NCBI GenBank assembly: GCA_013415795.1
Contig: JAAEEL010000015.1
Location: forward strand, 1-45,792
Origin: Methanocellales archaeon
GTDB lineage: Archaea; Halobacteriota; UBA148
Direction of reading: 5' to 3'
Length of the DNA: 45,792 bases
Numbering within the stretch: the first letter of the stretch is position 1; each line of letters opens with the position of its first letter. The notes beneath the pieces are model-generated. The model was not told the DNA's origin and ran no database searches. It saw only the letters and a list, made by a program, of their open reading frames with translations. The position numbers and the translations under genes are program-made. Shown piece by piece: positions 42,008 to 45,792 of this stretch.

Positions 42008-43090
42008 ATGCAATCTATTATAGAAGATGCTTTTAGGTATTCTGAAGTTGAGCAAGAGCAGATCGCATATAGCGATTTTGAAGATATTGGAACGCCACGA
42101 ATAGCAATAGTCGGTTGCGGCGGGGCAGGAAACAATACAATCAAAAGATTATGCACTCTCGGGGGCGTAATTGGTGCTGAAACTATAGCTGTAAACACTG
42201 ATAAACAACATCTAGACTTCGTCAAGGGATGTAAAAAGATTTTAATCGGCAAATCACTCACCAGGGGTCTTGGTGCAGGCGGATTCCCACATGTTGGAAG
42301 GCAAGCAGCTGAGTTTGACAGGATGTTACTGGAAGAGGCTTTGAAAGATACAGATCTTGTTTTTATAACTGCTGGCATGGGAGGCGGTACTGGCACAGGT
42401 TCAGCCCCTGTCATTGCAGAAGTTGCAAAGGATGAAGGAGCTATCGTAGTTGGAATGGTGTCATTCCCATTTAAAGTAGAAAAGACCAGAAGGGTCTTAG
42501 CAGAACAAGGCATTGAGGAACTAAGACGTGCTGCTGATACTGTTGTGGTGTTGGATAACAACAGGCTCTTGAGTTACGTGCCAAACCTCCCCATAGATCA
42601 GGCATTCTCAGTGATGGATCAACTTATTTCAGAAACTGTTAAAGGCATAGCTGAGACTATAACTTTGCCATCGCTGATCAATCTTGATTATGCCGATGTC
42701 AAGTCAATAATGCATTGTGGTGGCGTTGCTGTCATGCTAGTTGGTGAAACCCATAATAGCCAAGACAAATCACACGAGGTTGTTAGAACTGCATTGAACC
42801 ATCCATTGTTAGATGTAGATTACAGGAGTGCAACCGGAGCATTGATCCACATCACGGGCGGACCTGATCTCACATTACTGGAAGCAGAAGAAATAGCTTC
42901 AGCGTTGACAAAGGAAATAGATCCAAATGCAAACATGATATGGGGGTCAAGGGTTGACGAGAATTATAGGGGCAAGGTCAAGGTAATGGCTATCATGACT
43001 GGAGTCAGATCTCCGCAAGTACTTGGACCAAACTTAGGAAAGATTACACATCAGCTCGCGCATGGGCCTGTCATCGATGTGATCCGATGA
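42008..43090 (+). CDS. ftsZ: Cell division protein FtsZ
   Basis: A 360-residue tubulin-like GTPase that forms the division ring at midcell. Nucleotide motifs are GCGGAGNN (36-43), TAGMGGGTGTGSAPV (121-135, the tubulin signature) and VLDNNRLL (about 178-185); the catalytic synergy loop is INLDYADVKSIM (about 224-235). A short N-terminal tail (about 1-28) and C-terminal GPVIDVIR follow the family. The ATG at 42008 is preceded by AGGGGA (41995-42000). Promoter repeats lie upstream. It overlaps the end of the convergent Ncs6-like gene by 20 nt. Whether it is FtsZ1 or FtsZ2 type is not assigned. Confidence 0.96.
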   Translation: MQSIIEDAFRYSEVEQEQIAYSDFEDIGTPRIAIVGCGGAGNNTIKRLCTLGGVIGAETIAVNTDKQHLDFVKGCKKILIGKSLTRGLGAGGFPHVGRQAAEFDRMLLEEALKDTDLVFITAGMGGGTGTGSAPVIAEVAKDEGAIVVGMVSFPFKVEKTRRVLAEQGIEELRRAADTVVVLDNNRLLSYVPNLPIDQAFSVMDQLISETVKGIAETITLPSLINLDYADVKSIMHCGGVAVMLVGETHNSQDKSHEVVRTALNHPLLDVDYRSATGALIHITGGPDLTLLEAEEIASALTKEIDPNANMIWGSRVDENYRGKVKVMAIMTGVRSPQVLGPNLGKITHQLAHGPVIDVIR

Positions 43091-43979
43091 TTTTTAGTAG
43101 CTTACATGTTTGACAAATGTCGCCCATAGTCGGCTCTCCACAGATACTACATCGTCGGAGGTCGACTCCTTTTATCTCTTTTTTTAGGTATTTGGTCAAA
43201 ATATCAAAGCTCTTCATCAACGAGTACTTGGTGCCAGGATGATTAACTTCAAAGACGTTTAACATATCACGTATTTCTGCCCTTAGAGAGATGTTTGCAT
43301 AAGGGCACTCTTCGAACAATATGGGTAATTCTTTCGAGAGAGCGTAGAGTGCAGTCTCTTTTTCTGGTACATTTCTCAGCGGCTTAATTCGTGGAACTAG
43401 TCCGGGCTTTTTTGTTGACATAAGCCTGACCAGTCTTTCTATATCTCCTCTTAGCAAGTTCATCAGTACTGTTTGAGCCTCATCATCCAAGCAATGTCCA
43501 GTTGCCAGTTTTGTAGCACCCAATTCTTTAGCAGTCCTATTCAACGTCAATCGCCGAAAAACTCCACAGTAAGTGCAAGGTGATCGTTCTCCTCGATCCG
43601 CCATTTGATCTATTGTCAACCCAAACTGATCTTCAAATGATGCGATCTCATGAAGAATGTTAAGTTCTTTGCAAACCTGCTTCGCAGTTTTCAGAGTTTT
43701 CTCTCTGTAGCCGCTAATACCTTCATCGACAGATATTGCAATAAATCGTATATCAGGACGATCCTTGAATAAAGAATGTACTATGTGCAATAAAACGGTA
43801 CTATCCTTGCCACCGCTTAGTGCAAATGCGATTATGTCTCCTTGGTCGATCATTTTATATCTTCGAATGCTATACTTGACCTTTCGCTCAACATCTCTCT
43901 CAAAGTGTCTCTTGCACAGATGCATGCCAGAATATTTTTGATGGATTATTGCCCCGTGAAAACATTTATCGCATTTCAT
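43071..43979 (-). CDS. Ncs6/TtuA-like tRNA 2-thiolation enzyme
   Basis: A 302-residue adenylating thiolase of the TtcA/TtuA/Ncs6 group. The N-terminal zinc site is CDKC and CKRH (Cys3, Cys6, Cys22, His25), the PP-loop is SGGKDS (55-60), CTYCG (135-139) is a cluster or catalytic pair, TGHCLDDEAQT is the substrate loop, and a C-terminal zinc ribbon (CSICGEPTMGDICQTC) ends the protein. It thiolates wobble U34 or T54 of tRNA; which one is undecided. ATG 43979 is preferred over the in-frame 44006 start because a TATA-like ATATTATTATTT lies about 30 nt upstream of it. Confidence 0.88.
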   Translation of the reverse strand: MKCDKCFHGAIIHQKYSGMHLCKRHFERDVERKVKYSIRRYKMIDQGDIIAFALSGGKDSTVLLHIVHSLFKDRPDIRFIAISVDEGISGYREKTLKTAKQVCKELNILHEIASFEDQFGLTIDQMADRGERSPCTYCGVFRRLTLNRTAKELGATKLATGHCLDDEAQTVLMNLLRGDIERLVRLMSTKKPGLVPRIKPLRNVPEKETALYALSKELPILFEECPYANISLRAEIRDMLNVFEVNHPGTKYSLMKSFDILTKYLKKEIKGVDLRRCSICGEPTMGDICQTCKLLKIIGSHR

Positions 43980-44019
43980 AGGAAAACTATCTTTATCATA
44001 ATCCACTAAATAATAATAT

Positions 44020-45228
44020 GTGCAAAATGGCTATCTTATCGTTGGAATAGATCCTGGCACTACCACTGCAGTTGCAATACTTGACATAAAAGGGGAGCTA
44101 GTCAACCTATTTAGTTCTAGGGTTGTTTCGATATCAGATGTGATCGAACATATAATCGAATATGGGCGACCCCTGATCGTAGCATCTGACGTAACGCCTG
44201 CATCAAACACTGTTGAAAAAATCAAGCGAGCATTCAACGCAGTCCTGTTCTCACCAAATGAGTCGTTGCCAACAAATGATAAAATAAACTTAGCAAAGCA
44301 GTTCAGATACTCCAATGAGCATGAGAGAGATGCATTGGCTGCAGCTCTATGGGCATTCAGGGATTGTAAAAACAAGTTTACACATATCGAAAAAAAGACC
44401 CCCGTTGATATGGATGTAGACGAAGTGAAGGCGCTGGTCATCCGTGGATATTCTATAGATGCCGCAATTTCTCAGTTGTCTGTGCCTGATAAAGTAGAGA
44501 AAGTACAAAAAAAAGAGGTGAAAATCACCGACAATCAAATATTAGAGCTACAGGAGACTATTCATCGCCAAGAAAAACAGATCTCTAGACTTAGAGAATA
44601 TATTGAAGAACTGCAATCACAGCTAGTCAAAAAAGATGATCGAATCGATGAACTCGCTAGCTTGATGGATGGCATAAAAATCAAAGATCAGAGAGCATTA
44701 AGGAAAACAAGAGAGATTGGGCGTAGAGACAAAGATATCTCTCGTCTAAAAAAAGAATTGCGAAAAAGAGAGGACTATATATCCCTACTATCAACCCAAA
44801 TAGATCAATTAAAGCAATTCCATACATTGGATGTTTTAGGAGAGAGAATTCCCCTGAAAGTGATTTCTTCATTCACGAAAGACTCAATCTTAGAGACAGA
44901 AGCCAAGTATGGGCTCAAAAAAGGAGATATGGTTTTCATAGAAGATGCCGGTGGAGGCAGCCACACCACGGCAGACTTGCTCATAAGCAAAGGAATTAGA
45001 GTGGTGATCATTCAAAATGAAATGTCCTATACTGCAAAAAAACGGTTTTTAGATGCGGGCACCCCTATACTCTCCACGAAGGAAGTTAATATTCATAGGA
45101 TTGCCGATTTTGCAGTGGTGAATCCAGACATACTATATCTGGCAATCCAAAAATGGCAGGAAAATACGAGAAAAATGAGAGTTAATAAGATGGAATCATT
45201 GATTAGGGAATATAAAAAGAAGATTTAA
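44020..45228 (+). CDS. DUF460 protein with RNase H-like fold and coiled coil
   Basis: A 402-residue protein. The N-terminal RNase H-like/YqgF-type domain (about 1-115) begins LIVGIDPGTTTAVAILD and has HERDALAAALWA near its end. A long charged coiled coil (about 180-270: QETIHRQEKQISRLREYIEELQ) and a C-terminal domain (about 290-390: DMVFIEDAGGGSHTTADLLI) follow. Members are usually near 650 residues, so this one has a short coiled coil. The function is not established; nuclease activity is predicted only from the fold. It starts with GTG (44020), divergent from the Ncs6-like gene. Confidence 0.85.
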   Translation: MQNGYLIVGIDPGTTTAVAILDIKGELVNLFSSRVVSISDVIEHIIEYGRPLIVASDVTPASNTVEKIKRAFNAVLFSPNESLPTNDKINLAKQFRYSNEHERDALAAALWAFRDCKNKFTHIEKKTPVDMDVDEVKALVIRGYSIDAAISQLSVPDKVEKVQKKEVKITDNQILELQETIHRQEKQISRLREYIEELQSQLVKKDDRIDELASLMDGIKIKDQRALRKTREIGRRDKDISRLKKELRKREDYISLLSTQIDQLKQFHTLDVLGERIPLKVISSFTKDSILETEAKYGLKKGDMVFIEDAGGGSHTTADLLISKGIRVVIIQNEMSYTAKKRFLDAGTPILSTKEVNIHRIADFAVVNPDILYLAIQKWQENTRKMRVNKMESLIREYKKKI

Positions 45229-45792
45229 AAAGTGCTTATCTCACCTCTGACTACCATATCAGTTATCTTTTTGATATCTGACAGCCAATCATCTATGATG
45301 ACCTCTGCCTTTGGATTTATTTTTTCCATGGTGGCTTCTTTTGTGGGTATGATCTGGGCATTAACAATCTTTGGATTGTCTATCGGTTGCCCTATCTGAG
45401 AGAGAATTCGTACATAAACTTCATCAACGCCTTCTAATTCCGCTATATCCTGCGCAATCTGAGTGGATAACAAATTGTAGATCTTTCCCACATGACTGAC
45501 TGGATTCTTGCCGCTTGTTGCCTCCAAACTCATGGGCCTATTAAGCGTGATTAATCCATTAGATCTGTTACCCCTGCCTACAGAGCCGTCGTCGCCCATT
45601 TCTGCAGAAGTGCCAGTCACAGTTAGATAGACCGATCCAGTGCCATAATCATCTGCTATGTTCACAGCAACCGAAACATCGCGCTGAGTATATTGCCTAG
45701 CTACATCTAGGACGTGATTACTAACTTCATCTTTTACCATCTTATAATGCTCTAGATCGTTCACATACTTCGAAACAATGGCATTAGCGACA
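45225..45792 (-). CDS. mat: Archaeal S-adenosylmethionine synthetase, 5' end cut by the window
   Basis: The reading frame is open to the right edge with no plausible start inside the window, so the N-terminal about half of the roughly 400-residue enzyme is missing; 188 residues remain. Archaeal MAT landmarks are DDYGTGSVYLTVTGTSAEMG, DDGSVGRGNRSNGLITL, RPMSLEATSGKNPVSHVGKIYN (a substrate and Mg site) and VRILSQIGQPIDNP. It makes SAM from methionine and ATP, feeding methyl transfer and radical SAM enzymes. It overlaps DUF460 by four nt tail to tail. Confidence 0.95.
   Translation of the reverse strand, partial: VANAIVSKYVNDLEHYKMVKDEVSNHVLDVARQYTQRDVSVAVNIADDYGTGSVYLTVTGTSAEMGDDGSVGRGNRSNGLITLNRPMSLEATSGKNPVSHVGKIYNLLSTQIAQDIAELEGVDEVYVRILSQIGQPIDNPKIVNAQIIPTKEATMEKINPKAEVIIDDWLSDIKKITDMVVRGEISTF

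Noticed and set aside
41965..42561. 198-codon leftward frame
   Set aside because: Antisense to the ftsZ nucleotide-binding region; no motif and no ribosome binding site.

Overview
The window is a gene-dense stretch of a euryarchaeal chromosome. Archaeal marks are eIF2-gamma, RpoE/Spt4, ribosomal proteins S24e, S27ae and S15, KEOPS subunits, Pelota, ABCE1, an intron-containing tRNA-Tyr, archaeal AdoMet synthetase and TATA boxes about 25-30 nt before start codons. An H4MPT-linked, strictly anaerobic C1 metabolism is indicated by a complete archaeal CODH/acetyl-CoA synthase operon, F420-dependent methylene-H4MPT dehydrogenase (Mtd), methanogen-type (type 2) seryl-tRNA synthetase and an Isf/AfpA flavoprotein pair. 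No mcr genes are visible, so methanogen, anaerobic methane/alkane oxidiser and Archaeoglobus-like relative cannot be told apart from this window.

Layout. 1-5.1 kb: a ribosome recycling and rescue group. ABCE1 (cut by the left edge) and an EMC6-like membrane protein are read leftward, divergent from RqcH/NEMF and then Pelota. 5.1-6.4 kb: AT-rich, with a small membrane-protein ORF interrupted by an in-frame TGA and one orphan gene. 6.4-13 kb: a DadD-type SAH/5'-deoxyadenosine deaminase, a ferredoxin, a PHP phosphoesterase, a DHPS-like pterin protein, a lipoprotein and two M24 peptidases. 13.3-24.5 kb: the conserved information-processing block aIF2gamma - PIN - RpoE - Spt4 - dephospho-CoA kinase - S24e - S27ae - Kae1, then Bud32 - XTPase - S15 - RecJ/DHH - Pcc1 - SerRS. 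A roughly 2 kb segment carrying Isf and AfpA lies between Kae1 and Bud32. 24.5-27 kb: membrane proteins and an iron-sulfur aldo/keto reductase.

27.1-35.5 kb: cooC - cdhA - cdhB - cdhC - cooC2 - cdhD - cdhE, an operon making or cleaving acetyl-CoA. It abuts a convergent RACo-type corrinoid activator with an N-terminal [2Fe-2S] domain, divergent from a stand-alone corrinoid protein. mtd, co-transcribed with a multi-zinc-ribbon protein, follows. 39.5-41.5 kb: an acyltransferase and a chagasin-type protease inhibitor. 41.6-45.8 kb: tRNA-Tyr and tRNA-Asp, an array of TGATAACAAA repeats in front of ftsZ, an Ncs6/TtuA-like tRNA thiolase, a DUF460 protein and AdoMet synthetase (cut by the right edge).

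Functionally the window joins translation quality control and tRNA modification with the C1 branch around H4MPT and corrinoids. The observations most worth following are the RACo-like activator and orphan corrinoid protein beside cdhDE, the split of Kae1 and Bud32 by redox genes, the zinc-ribbon partner and repeated promoter of mtd, the ftsZ repeat array, the dyad between the ribosome-rescue promoters and the TGA-interrupted small gene.
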